A stretch of 34,163 nt of DNA from Pseudoalteromonas shioyasakiensis (GTDB lineage Bacteria > Pseudomonadota > Gammaproteobacteria > Enterobacterales > Alteromonadaceae): positions 1 to 34,163 of the forward strand of contig NZ_JAKEVM010000036.1 in assembly GCF_022398475.1 (NCBI RefSeq), read 5' to 3'. The position numbers and the translations under genes were made by a program. This document shows, piece after piece, positions 25,236 through 34,160 of this stretch (positions within the stretch are counted from its first letter, which is position 1; each line of letters opens with the position of its first letter). The notes under the pieces are model-generated. The model had not been told where the DNA came from. It saw nothing but the letters and a program-made list of their open reading frames with translations, and did no database searches.

Positions 25236-27260
25236 ATGAGTAAAAAGTTTACGCTCATTCCGTTAGTCGCTGCCCTGTTTTCAGGTTCATTACTGGCATC
25301 ATCAGACAATCCGACTGAAAAAGACCTGCCAGTACTCAAGCAAGAAAGCCAACATAGTACGGCAAGCAAACGGGTGACAAACTTATTTACTCGTGCACAC
25401 TACAAGCCAATTAAATTTAACGATGAATTATCTGAGAAGGTTTTTGATCGTTATATTGAATCTCTCGACTACAATAAAAATGTGTTTTTAGCGTCTGACA
25501 TTGCCTCGTTTGAGCAATATAAAGACCAATTTGATAATGCATTGTCGACAGGTAAATTGGGATTTGCCTTTGATATTTTTAACTTAAGTTTAAAACGTCG
25601 TTTTGAACGCTATGACTATTCTTTATCGTTACTTGAAAACGAAATGAAGTTCGATAAAGAAGATGAGTATCTATTTGACCGCGAAGACGCAAACTGGGCA
25701 ATAAGCCAAGCTGAGCTTGATGAACTTTGGCGTCAGCGCGTTAAATACGATGCTTTACGATTAAAAATGACCGGTAAAGATTGGCAAGGCATTAAAGAAG
25801 TCTTGACCAAACGCTACCACAACGCGCAAAAGCGTTTAGTACAAACTAACAGTGAAGATGCTTTTCAAATCGTGATGAATTCATTCGCACGAAGCATTGA
25901 AGCGCATACCTCTTATTTATCACCTCGTCGCGCTGAGCAATTCAAGATGGACATGGATCTTGAATTAGAAGGTATTGGTGCGGTACTTAGTTATGATGAA
26001 GACTACACAGTTATCCGTAGCTTAGTACCTGGCGGTCCGGCTGATAAGTCTGAACAAATTAAAGCAGATGACCGTATTATTGGTGTTGCTCAAGAAGGTG
26101 AAGAATTTGTTGATGTGATTGGCTGGCGTTTAGATGACGTAGTTGATTTAATCAAAGGCCCTAAAGGGACAAAAGTTCGCCTGCAATATTTAAAAGGGGC
26201 GGATGCCCACGGAACACCAAAAGTGGTTGAAATCACGCGTGATAAAATTCGCTTAGAAGACCGCGCTGCAAAATCTGAAGTATTTGAAGCAAAATATTCA
26301 GACTTAACCAGCAAAATTGGTGTGATTGAAATCCCAGGTTTCTATAACAACCTATCACAAGACGTTAAAGTTGAAATTGCAAAATTAAAAGAAGCCAAAG
26401 TAGACGGTATCATCATCGATTTACGTCAAAACGGCGGCGGTTCACTTTACGAAGCGACTCAGCTTTCTGGCTTATTTATCGATCAAGGTCCTGTAGTACA
26501 AATTCATACGCTAAATAATCGTATTGAAGAGCAAAAAGACCGTGACGGCGTCACTTTTTATGATGGCCCACTTACTGTGTTGGTTGATCGCTACAGCGCA
26601 TCTGCCTCAGAGATTTTTGCAGCAGCGATGCAAGATTACGGCCGTGCTATTGTGATTGGTGAGCAAACCTTTGGTAAGGGTACTGTACAGCAGCACAAAC
26701 CACTTGGCCGTGCTTATGACTTATATGATCATCCATTAGGTAGCGTGCAGTATACCATTGCAAAATTCTACCGAATTAATGGCGGAAGCACACAGCACAA
26801 AGGCGTTATTCCAGATGTGTCATTCCCATCGGCAATTGAGCCATCAGAGTGGGGCGAGAGTCAACAAGACAACGCGCTACCTTGGGATAGCATCATACGT
26901 GCTAAGTACAACTCGGTTGATAACCTAAAACCAGCGATTGCTTACGTTAATAAGCTTCATGATGCGCGTATTGCAGATGAGCCTGAATTTGGTTATGTGT
27001 TTGCTGATATTAAACGCTATCAAGAAGAGAAAGACCGTAAGACTATCTCATTGGTTGAAGCGACGCGTCTAAAAGAGAAAGACGAAGGTGAAGAACGCGC
27101 GTTAGAACGTGCTAATGAACGACTTGTTCGCCTTGGAGAAAAGCCAGTAGAGAAGCTTGACGATTTACCTGATAGCCTTGACGAGCTAGACCCTTTCTTA
27201 GAAGAAGCCGCATTAATCACCCAAGATTATATAAAATATGGTCGTATCGCTAAGAAATAA
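25236..27260 (+). CDS. prc: Tail-specific (C-terminal processing) periplasmic protease Prc
   Basis: 674 residues from the ATG at 25236, placed 6 bases after AAAGGAG; a TTG at 25230 is too close. Signal peptide (MSKKFTLIPLVAALFSGSLLA) to the periplasm. A PDZ domain lies near 240-330 (LEGIGAVLSYDEDYTVIRSLVPGGPADKS), the S41 protease core near 350-520 with catalytic Ser456 in YSASASEIF and Lys481 in FGKGTVQ (25 apart, as in Escherichia coli Prc), and a C-terminal helical DUF3340-type region rich in charge. It trims penicillin-binding protein 3 and degrades the peptidoglycan hydrolase MepS with NlpI in Escherichia coli. Ends the msrC-proQ-prc unit before a terminator. Confidence 0.96.
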   Translation: MSKKFTLIPLVAALFSGSLLASSDNPTEKDLPVLKQESQHSTASKRVTNLFTRAHYKPIKFNDELSEKVFDRYIESLDYNKNVFLASDIASFEQYKDQFDNALSTGKLGFAFDIFNLSLKRRFERYDYSLSLLENEMKFDKEDEYLFDREDANWAISQAELDELWRQRVKYDALRLKMTGKDWQGIKEVLTKRYHNAQKRLVQTNSEDAFQIVMNSFARSIEAHTSYLSPRRAEQFKMDMDLELEGIGAVLSYDEDYTVIRSLVPGGPADKSEQIKADDRIIGVAQEGEEFVDVIGWRLDDVVDLIKGPKGTKVRLQYLKGADAHGTPKVVEITRDKIRLEDRAAKSEVFEAKYSDLTSKIGVIEIPGFYNNLSQDVKVEIAKLKEAKVDGIIIDLRQNGGGSLYEATQLSGLFIDQGPVVQIHTLNNRIEEQKDRDGVTFYDGPLTVLVDRYSASASEIFAAAMQDYGRAIVIGEQTFGKGTVQQHKPLGRAYDLYDHPLGSVQYTIAKFYRINGGSTQHKGVIPDVSFPSAIEPSEWGESQQDNALPWDSIIRAKYNSVDNLKPAIAYVNKLHDARIADEPEFGYVFADIKRYQEEKDRKTISLVEATRLKEKDEGEERALERANERLVRLGEKPVEKLDDLPDSLDELDPFLEEAALITQDYIKYGRIAKK

Positions 27261-27290
27261 TTAGCAATTAATTAGCAATATCGATTAATA

Positions 27291-27315
27291 AAAAGGCGCT
27301 TAAGCGCCTTTTTTG
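27291..27315 (+). terminator. Terminator of prc
   Basis: AAGGCGC-TTAA-GCGCCTT stem-loop followed by TTTTT, 30 bases past the prc stop. Confidence 0.9.
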
Positions 27316-27335
27316 CTACCTAAAACAGGTTAGAT

Positions 27336-27344
27336 TGGTATAAT
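27336..27344 (+). promoter_or_regulatory. Extended -10 promoter of nhaC
   Basis: TGGTATAAT matches the extended -10 consensus TGnTATAAT exactly, with no good -35. It lies between the prc terminator and nhaC, with about 88 bases of leader. Confidence 0.6.
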
Positions 27345-27438
27345 CACAAAATCTGGCTGCATAAGGCCACTGAAGTTTTGCGTCAAAGCTTACAATAATA
27401 ATTAAACACGCCACATAAGACGTGTAGGAGACTATCTT

Positions 27439-28920
27439 TTGAATTCAATTGAAGAGAAGCCAATTAAACAGGCCAGTTTTTTAGATGCCTTAATCCCAAT
27501 TACTGTGCTCGTGTGCCTATTAGGCGCTGCTGTTTATTTATTCGGTGATAATTCATCATCAGGTCCTAACCAAATTGCTTTATTATTCGCTACATTTACC
27601 GCGGCATTAATAGGCTTAAAAAATGGTTACACCTGGAAGAAACTAGAACAAGCTATGATTGAGGGGATCACCTTATCCCTTGGAGCAATCATTATATTAT
27701 TAATGGTGGGTGCCTTAATTGGTACTTGGCTGTTATCAGGCACAGTACCCACTCTAATTTACTATGGCTTACAAATTATCAACCCAAGTTGGTTCTATGC
27801 CGCTAGTTGTTTAATTTGTGGCATTGTCGCTATGAGTATTGGTAGCTCTTGGACCACAGCAGCGACTATTGGTGTGGCGCTATTAGGTGTTGCAACCGGT
27901 CTTGGTTTAGAACAAGTTGTCACAGCAGGTGCGGTGATTTCTGGTGCCTACTTTGGTGATAAATTAAGCCCGCTTTCTGAAACAACAAACTTAGCACCAG
28001 CAGTGGCTGGGGCAGATTTATTTGAGCATATCCATCACATGCTTTGGACTACAGTGCCAAGCTTCATTATTGCGTTAATCATTTTTATTTTTATGGGCTT
28101 TAATGCCGGTGGTTCAGCTGAAGCTGGACGTATTGATGAAATCGTTAATTTATTAGAGCAAAACTTTAATATTGGTTTTGAAATGCTAGTACCACTGGTG
28201 GTGTTGCTGTTTTTAGCAATTCGTAAGATGCCAGCTTTCCCAGCTATATCGATTGGTGCCGTGCTAGGTGCAATTTGGGCTATGTTATTTCAATCAGATT
28301 TAATCAATAGTCAAATTGATGCCTCACAAGGCCAAGCAATTGGTTACTTCAAATTAGTTTGGACAACATTCTTCGATGGATTCAGCATTGATACTGGCGA
28401 TGAAAAAATGGATGCATTATTAAGCGGTGGTGGTATGGCTGGCATGCTAACAACCACTTGGCTGATTATGACGGCCTTGATGTTTGGCGCTATCATGGAA
28501 AAAACCGGCTTACTTGATATGTTCGTAAAGAGCATCTTAAAAATTGCTAAAAGCACGGGTTCTCTTATCACAGCAACGATTGCAACGTGTATTGGTACCA
28601 ATGCGGTTGCAGCTGACCAATATATCGCGATTGTTGTTCCTGGTCGTATGTTTAAAGATGAATATGAAAAACGCGGTTTAAAGCCTGTAAATTTATCTCG
28701 CACATTAGAAGATGGTGGCACAATTACTAGCCCACTTATTCCTTGGAATACCTGTGGTGCCTATATGCAAAGTGTTTTACTAATCAATCCATTCGACTAT
28801 GCAATGTACGCCTTCTTTAATTTAATTAATCCATTCTTAGCGGTTGTTTATGCCTATTTTGGTATTAAAATTTTACGTATTACCCCAAAACATCTTAAAC
28901 AAGAAGCTAACGCCGAATAA
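27439..28920 (+). CDS. nhaC: NhaC family Na+/H+ antiporter
   Basis: 493 residues with about 12 membrane segments. NhaC signatures are strong: LGAIIILLMVGALIGTWLLSGTVPTLIYYGL, IVAMSIGSSWTTAATIGVALLG and GAYFGDKLSPLSETTNLAPAVAGADLFEHIHHM. NhaC antiporters export Na+ in exchange for H+; some close relatives exchange malate and lactate, so the substrate is not fully fixed. The start is TTG, with AGGAG 8 bases upstream. Suits a marine cell that needs sodium export. It is followed by a hairpin and pepN. Confidence 0.92.
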   Translation: MNSIEEKPIKQASFLDALIPITVLVCLLGAAVYLFGDNSSSGPNQIALLFATFTAALIGLKNGYTWKKLEQAMIEGITLSLGAIIILLMVGALIGTWLLSGTVPTLIYYGLQIINPSWFYAASCLICGIVAMSIGSSWTTAATIGVALLGVATGLGLEQVVTAGAVISGAYFGDKLSPLSETTNLAPAVAGADLFEHIHHMLWTTVPSFIIALIIFIFMGFNAGGSAEAGRIDEIVNLLEQNFNIGFEMLVPLVVLLFLAIRKMPAFPAISIGAVLGAIWAMLFQSDLINSQIDASQGQAIGYFKLVWTTFFDGFSIDTGDEKMDALLSGGGMAGMLTTTWLIMTALMFGAIMEKTGLLDMFVKSILKIAKSTGSLITATIATCIGTNAVAADQYIAIVVPGRMFKDEYEKRGLKPVNLSRTLEDGGTITSPLIPWNTCGAYMQSVLLINPFDYAMYAFFNLINPFLAVVYAYFGIKILRITPKHLKQEANAE

Positions 28921-28928
28921 ACTATTTA

Positions 28929-28947
28929 GGCCCTGCTAAGCAGGGCC
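28929..28947. other. Perfect hairpin between nhaC and pepN, next to the pepN ribosome site
   Basis: GGCCCTGC-TAA-GCAGGGCC is a perfect 8-base, very G+C-rich stem with a 3-base loop. There is no T tract, so it is not a classic terminator. The pepN Shine-Dalgarno GGAG begins 5 bases after it, so it could hinder or protect the start of pepN, or end nhaC messages by blocking exonucleases. Confidence 0.55.
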
Positions 28948-28961
28948 ATTTGGAGTCAGTA

Positions 28962-31556
28962 ATGTCTGCTACGAGTAAACCTCAAGCTCAATATTTAAAA
29001 GATTACCAAGCCCCACAATTCTCAATCCAACACATCGATTTACGCTTCGAATTAGCCCCTTTAAAAACATCAGTGCAGTCAACAATGACAATCAATCGTA
29101 CCGATGAAAGCACTGCAGATCTTGCGCTAGATGGTGTTGATTTAACGCTAATTTCATTGATGGTTGATGACAAAGCGTATGATGATTACACGCTAGAAGA
29201 TGAAAAGCTGATCATCCATAACTTACCTGAAAGCTTTATTCTGAAAATTGAAAACCATATTGATCCGCAAACGAATACCTCGTTAGAAGGTTTGTACTTG
29301 TCGGGTGGTGCTTACTGTACGCAATGTGAGGCAGAAGGTTTTAGAAAGATTACTTATTACCTTGACCGCCCAGACGTGCTTGCTAGCTTTGATGTAACCA
29401 TTATTGCCGACAAAAAGTACACTCACTTGCTGTCTAATGGTAACCAAATTGAATCAGGTAACTTAGATGACGGTCGTCATTTTGTAAAATGGCAAGACCC
29501 ATTTAAAAAGCCTAGCTACTTATTTGCATTAGTCGCCGGTGATTTTGACGTATTACGTGACCATTACACGACGCAGTCTGGACGAAAAGTTGAATTAGCC
29601 TTGTTTGTTGATAAAGGTAATTTATCAAAAACGCCTCATGCCATGACTTCTTTAAAGAAATCAATGCAATGGGATGAAGAGCGCTTTAACCTTGAATACG
29701 ATTTAGATATTTACATGATTGTTGCCGTTGATTTCTTCAACATGGGCGCAATGGAAAATAAAGGCCTGAATATCTTTAACTCTAAATGTGTTCTTGCTAA
29801 TCAAGAAACAGCTACAGACAAAGATTACCATACGATTGAATCAATTGTAGGTCACGAGTACTTCCATAACTGGACCGGCAACCGTGTGACTTGCCGTGAC
29901 TGGTTCCAGTTGTCTTTAAAAGAAGGCTTAACGGTTTTCCGTGACCAAGAGTTTAGTAGCGACTTAGGCTCACGTGCGCTTAATCGTATTGATGCGGTTA
30001 AAGTAATGCGTACTCACCAGTTTAGTGAAGATGCAGGCCCTATGGCTCACCCAATTCGCCCTGAAAAAGTCATTGAAATGAATAACTTTTATACAGTGAC
30101 TGTGTATGACAAAGGGGCTGAAGTTATTCGCATGATGCACACCTTACTTGGAGAAGAAAAGTTCCAACAAGGTATGGCATTGTATTTCGAGCGCCATGAC
30201 GGACAAGCAGTTACTTGTGATGATTTTGTCGCTGCCATGAGTGATGCGTCTGGCATTGATTTAACGCAATTTAAGCGCTGGTATAGTCAAGCGGGTACAC
30301 CTAAGCTCAATGTAGAGCAAGCGTATGATGAACAAAACCAAACTTTCACATTAAGCATTGAGCAGTTTGCACCTGATAATCAGCCTAACAATGCCTTACT
30401 GCATATTCCTTTTGCTATTGAACTTTTAGATAGTGAAGGGCAGTCGCTACCACTTGTGATTGATAATCAGCCACAAGATTCGGTATTGAATGTCACAGAA
30501 AAAACACAGCAGTTTGTTTTTGAGGGCATTAAACAGCGCCCAGTCGCAGTGCTACTAGAAGATTTCTCTGCGCCATGCATCGTTAATCAAAATACATCTG
30601 CAGCGGATCTGTTACATATTATGCGTTTTGCTCGCAGTGACTTTTCACGTTGGGATGCTCAGCAGCGCTTATTTACTAATGAAATGAAAGCGGCGATTGC
30701 CAGTGGTGAAGCTTGCTTATCGGATGATATCTTGTCGGCATTAAAGCTACTAGTTGATAATCGTGAAGGTGACCTTGCGCTGATTGCGGAGCTGTTAAAA
30801 CTGCCTAGCTACGATACTCTTGCAGCTGAATATGCTGTCATCCCTGTTGATGACATTATTGCTGTTCAAAATGCATTTGAATCGCAAATTGCCAACTTCC
30901 TAACAGAATCATTGGTTAATTGTTATAACGTGCTTGAAGATGATGGTTCAACATCTGCTACAGCCGTTGCAGTGCGTGCTCTTAAGCAACTTTGTTTACA
31001 TTATTTAGCGAAAACAAATCACAGCGACGTTAATGGCCTTATCGAAGAGTCTGCCCACAGTAATAATATGACCAATGCACTTGCTGCATTAAGTGCTGTT
31101 GTAAAAGCAAATCACTCACTATGTGATACGCTTTTAACAGAGTTTGATGCTAAATGGCGTCATGATGTGCTCGTTATGGATAAATGGTTTGCACTGCAAG
31201 CGATGAAAGATTCAGCAACGAGTATCAGCGATATTAAAGCGCTCTATGATCACCCAAGTTTTGACTTTGGTAATCCTAACCGTGTTCGTGCTTTGGTTGG
31301 TAGCTTTAGCCACTTTAATATCACTCAATTCCATCGAGCCGATGGTGAAGGGTATCAGCTATTAGGTGACTTATTAGTGAAGCTTAACGATATTAATCCG
31401 CAAAATGCATCACGCATGCTAACGCCATTTATGTCATGGAAACGCTATGATGAAAATCGTTCTGCGGCAATGAAAGCACAACTTCAACGTTTAGCTGATT
31501 TAGAAGGCCTCAGTGATGATCTGTTTGAAAAAGTAGAGAAAGCACTCGAAAGTTAA
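28962..31556 (+). CDS. pepN: Aminopeptidase N (M1 family alanyl aminopeptidase)
   Basis: 864 residues from the ATG at 28962, with GGAG 6 bases before it; a TTG at 28950 lacks support. Cytoplasmic zinc aminopeptidase of broad specificity. Seen: the exopeptidase motif GAMENKGLNIFN, and the zinc site HEYFHNW (His298, Glu299, His302) with Glu321 in SLKEGLTVF, each one residue from the Escherichia coli numbering. The length and the C-terminal helical superhelix (after residue ~540) match bacterial PepN rather than leukotriene hydrolase. It is coupled to the next gene by a TAATG overlap. Confidence 0.96.
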   Translation: MSATSKPQAQYLKDYQAPQFSIQHIDLRFELAPLKTSVQSTMTINRTDESTADLALDGVDLTLISLMVDDKAYDDYTLEDEKLIIHNLPESFILKIENHIDPQTNTSLEGLYLSGGAYCTQCEAEGFRKITYYLDRPDVLASFDVTIIADKKYTHLLSNGNQIESGNLDDGRHFVKWQDPFKKPSYLFALVAGDFDVLRDHYTTQSGRKVELALFVDKGNLSKTPHAMTSLKKSMQWDEERFNLEYDLDIYMIVAVDFFNMGAMENKGLNIFNSKCVLANQETATDKDYHTIESIVGHEYFHNWTGNRVTCRDWFQLSLKEGLTVFRDQEFSSDLGSRALNRIDAVKVMRTHQFSEDAGPMAHPIRPEKVIEMNNFYTVTVYDKGAEVIRMMHTLLGEEKFQQGMALYFERHDGQAVTCDDFVAAMSDASGIDLTQFKRWYSQAGTPKLNVEQAYDEQNQTFTLSIEQFAPDNQPNNALLHIPFAIELLDSEGQSLPLVIDNQPQDSVLNVTEKTQQFVFEGIKQRPVAVLLEDFSAPCIVNQNTSAADLLHIMRFARSDFSRWDAQQRLFTNEMKAAIASGEACLSDDILSALKLLVDNREGDLALIAELLKLPSYDTLAAEYAVIPVDDIIAVQNAFESQIANFLTESLVNCYNVLEDDGSTSATAVAVRALKQLCLHYLAKTNHSDVNGLIEESAHSNNMTNALAALSAVVKANHSLCDTLLTEFDAKWRHDVLVMDKWFALQAMKDSATSISDIKALYDHPSFDFGNPNRVRALVGSFSHFNITQFHRADGEGYQLLGDLLVKLNDINPQNASRMLTPFMSWKRYDENRSAAMKAQLQRLADLEGLSDDLFEKVEKALES

Positions 31557-31777
31557 TGACAGAGTACTATTTTGCCTTGTATCTGAGTTACTCAGAGTGT
31601 CTTGATTACTATCATGGTAAATATAAATCTGTGCAAGTTACAGAGGATGGTGGCAAGACAGTTCGCTTTGACGCTCACCATTTGCGTCCTTTTATTTCTT
31701 CACTAGGAATAAGAGGGCGCTTTAGGTTGACATTAACGGCTGATAATCAGTTTTTGAAACTCGAGAAAATTAGTTAA
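31556..31777 (+). CDS. DUF2835 family protein
   Basis: 73 residues, matching the small DUF2835 family: YYFALYLSYSECLDYYHGKYKSVQV, VRFDAHHLRPFISSLGIRGRFRLTLTADNQFLKLEKI. Predicted to be a compact, mostly beta protein of unknown function, often found after pepN in gammaproteobacteria. The start ATG uses the last base of the pepN stop, so translation is coupled to PepN. Its stop is at the terminator stem. Confidence 0.9.
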   Translation: MTEYYFALYLSYSECLDYYHGKYKSVQVTEDGGKTVRFDAHHLRPFISSLGIRGRFRLTLTADNQFLKLEKIS

Positions 31778-31802
31778 AAAAGCAGCATTAGCTGCTTTTT
31801 TT
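31776..31802 (+). terminator. Terminator of pepN-DUF2835
   Basis: AGCAGC-ATTA-GCTGCT stem, extended by A-T pairs, followed by seven T. It starts at the DUF2835 stop. Confidence 0.9.
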
Positions 31803-31878
31803 GTAATATTTGTCGTCCAAAATGCTAAATTTCACTGTCCCCAATTCGCTAAATTTATTATATTTTTGTTAATTCGAT

Positions 31879-31907
31879 TTGTTCTATTGTTAATTTACGT
31901 GTATAAA
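31879..31907 (+). promoter_or_regulatory. Sigma-70 promoter of the DUF1302 gene
   Basis: TTGTTC and TATAAA are exactly 17 bases apart, 170 bases before the chosen start codon. The predicted transcript start (about 31914) falls on the palindrome at 31913-31930, and the leader would be about 160 bases long. Confidence 0.65.
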
Positions 31908-31912
31908 ATATC

Positions 31913-31930
31913 TGGTATGACGTCTTACCA
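31913..31930. promoter_or_regulatory. 18-base palindrome at the DUF1302 start site (candidate operator)
   Basis: TGGTATGACGTCTTACCA is palindromic except for one mismatched pair (T against T), with arms TGGTA/TACCA and a GACGTC centre. The half TCTGGTATGAC is close to FadR-type sites of Escherichia coli. Its place directly at the predicted transcript start suits a repressor. The factor is unknown. Confidence 0.5.
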
Positions 31931-32075
31931 ATACGTAAACGTCACATTTTTAAATAAATATTAACCGATTGAACGCGTTCTATATTGTAATTTTACTGTT
32001 TCGCTTCTATCGTTAGAAAGATACTAAAAACAACAATTTGATCACAAAACAACCCGTTACAGGGGGATGAACACA

Positions 32076-34160
32076 ATGATAAAACGATCGCTTTTTGTTA
32101 AAAACAAAATAGCTTTGGGACTCGCGGCGGCTACACTCGGACTCTCAAGCACATCTTTGCATGCGGCAAACTTTGAGTTAGGTGACTTCGATATACGTTT
32201 TGACTCTAACTTCTCTTATGGCCAAAGCATTCGTGTTGAAGACCGAGATTTTCAACATATAGGTAAGAGTAATAATCCTTCATTTGACTGGACGGGTTAT
32301 CATTCTGCTTTAAATCCAATTTATTCTTCTGCTGATGTATGGAACCAACCAGGTGCATACTCAAATAATGGTGATGCAGGTAACCTCAATTTTGATAGTG
32401 GTGATTCATTCTCAAAATTATTAAAAGGTAACCATGAGTTATCAATCAGCAAAGATAATTTTGGTTTCTTCACTCGCTTTATGTACTTTTACGACTTTGC
32501 CTTGATGGATGGTGATTACGCTTATAGCAACCCAACATCAGGTAACAAAGTAGACCCATGTGACGATGACGACACAAAAGAACAAGTGTGTGCTGATTTA
32601 CGTTTACTAGACGCTTATGTATGGGCAAACTTTGATTTAAATGAAGGCCGTAACCCGCTGTCTATTCGTTTAGGCCAACAAGTTGTGAACTGGGGTGAGA
32701 GTACCTTGATTTCTCATGGTATTAACGTTAACCCAGTTGATATCGATCGTTTAAAAGCGCCAGGTGCAGAGTTAAAAGAAGCTTTCATACCTGTTGGTAT
32801 GCTTTGGGCATCACTAGGCATCACAGATAACTTAACGCTAGAAGGTTTCTACCAATATGAATGGCATGAAACACGTCTTCCAGCGGCTGGTACATACTTC
32901 TCGACGAACGATTTTGCGTCAGAAAATGGTTATCAGCAAAATATCCAATTGGGCTTCACGTCTAACCCGGATATCGATTTAGCATTCTTAACTGAAAGCT
33001 TAAATAATTTAGATGACATTGTTCGCTCGCAAGGGGTTGATCCTACATCTGCACAAGGCCAAGCAATGATGGCGCAAATGTACCTAGCTTACCCAACCAA
33101 AGTGGCGTTAAAAGGCAAAGGTGGAGCAGGTAAAAACGAGCCAGACGATGGTGGCCAGTATGGTTTACGTTTAGGTATGTACTTACCTGAATTAAACGAC
33201 ACTGAAGTGGCGTTATACCACATTAACTATCATAGTCGTCGTCCGGTAATTTCTGGTCAGGTATCAAACTTCACTGATGCGGCAATCGCTGCTGATATCG
33301 GTATGTTATTAACTACAGATATCACAGAAGATAATGTAACTAGTTTACAAGCGTTTACTAAAGGTCAGTTAGAATACCCTGAAGATATTAAACTGTACGG
33401 TCTTAGCTTCAACACATCTGTGGGCGAAACGGCACTTGCTGGTGAATTTGCATTCCGCCAAGATGAGCCTCTGCAAATTGATGACGTAGAGCTGTTATAT
33501 GCGGGTATGCCAGAGCAATTAGCAGTTGCAGGTATTCGTCCTGATTTTGCTGGTATTTCACAAATGAGCCCAGGTGATGCGACAAGCGTTGTAGGCCCTG
33601 GTGAAGTAGCACAAGGATTTATCCTACGTAACACTGCACAATTACAATTTACAGCAACACACCTATTTGGTCCTTCACTTGGAGCTGATAGCTGGGCGGT
33701 AGTTGGTGAAATTGGTGGTGTACGCATTAACGATATGCCAGATTACGATGAGCTTCGTTTAAATGTTGCTGGTACTGGTCGAAGCGGTATTATGCAAGGC
33801 CCATTAAGTGATGATTATTCAACACTGCACTTAGGTCTTTCTAATGGTCCTGAAACGAACCCATTCCCAACGGCTTCTGCATGGGGTTATCGTTTAATTG
33901 CGAAAGGTGATTATTATAACTTCTTCAGTGGTGTTAACTTCTCACCACGTTTTGTGTTCTCGCACGATGTGAATGGTATTACACCTGATCCAATGTTCTT
34001 ATTTGTTGAAGACCGTAAATCGCTCGGTGTTACTATGAACTTCAACTATCAAAATGCGTGGTCGTTCGACTTTAGCTACAACTCATTCTGGGGTGGTGGC
34101 GCAACGAATACTTTCTCTGACCGCGATTATGTATCTTTCAATATTAAATATTCAATCTAA
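32076..34160 (+). CDS. DUF1302 family outer-membrane beta-barrel protein
   Basis: 694 residues from the ATG at 32076, which has AGGGGG 9 bases upstream; the in-frame ATG at 32067 directly abuts that sequence and is unlikely. Signal peptide (MIKRSLFVKNKIALGLAAATLG..., cleavage after SLHAA). The mature protein follows the DUF1302 pattern: FELGDFDIRFDSNFSYGQSIR, long Gly/Asn-rich alternating strands, and RLGQQVVNWGESTLISHGINVNPVDI in the centre. Outer-membrane barrels of this family often come with a DUF1329 periplasmic protein and an RND pump; these would lie beyond the window edge and are not visible. The barrel ends with Ile, not the usual aromatic residue. Two Cys flank an Asp-rich loop (DPCDDDDTKEQVC). 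The stop is 3 bases before the window end. Confidence 0.88.
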   Translation: MIKRSLFVKNKIALGLAAATLGLSSTSLHAANFELGDFDIRFDSNFSYGQSIRVEDRDFQHIGKSNNPSFDWTGYHSALNPIYSSADVWNQPGAYSNNGDAGNLNFDSGDSFSKLLKGNHELSISKDNFGFFTRFMYFYDFALMDGDYAYSNPTSGNKVDPCDDDDTKEQVCADLRLLDAYVWANFDLNEGRNPLSIRLGQQVVNWGESTLISHGINVNPVDIDRLKAPGAELKEAFIPVGMLWASLGITDNLTLEGFYQYEWHETRLPAAGTYFSTNDFASENGYQQNIQLGFTSNPDIDLAFLTESLNNLDDIVRSQGVDPTSAQGQAMMAQMYLAYPTKVALKGKGGAGKNEPDDGGQYGLRLGMYLPELNDTEVALYHINYHSRRPVISGQVSNFTDAAIAADIGMLLTTDITEDNVTSLQAFTKGQLEYPEDIKLYGLSFNTSVGETALAGEFAFRQDEPLQIDDVELLYAGMPEQLAVAGIRPDFAGISQMSPGDATSVVGPGEVAQGFILRNTAQLQFTATHLFGPSLGADSWAVVGEIGGVRINDMPDYDELRLNVAGTGRSGIMQGPLSDDYSTLHLGLSNGPETNPFPTASAWGYRLIAKGDYYNFFSGVNFSPRFVFSHDVNGITPDPMFLFVEDRKSLGVTMNFNYQNAWSFDFSYNSFWGGGATNTFSDRDYVSFNIKYSI

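Noticed and set aside
27261-27279. Short direct repeat TTAGCAAT after prc
   Set aside because: Two adjacent 8-base copies in AT-rich intergenic sequence; no structure or spacing that suggests function.
28344-28721. A 125-codon open frame antisense to nhaC
   Set aside because: Entirely within the conserved nhaC coding sequence on the opposite strand, with no recognisable protein features.
33365-33727. A 120-codon open frame antisense to the DUF1302 gene
   Set aside because: Shadow of the barrel gene; no start signal or family resemblance.
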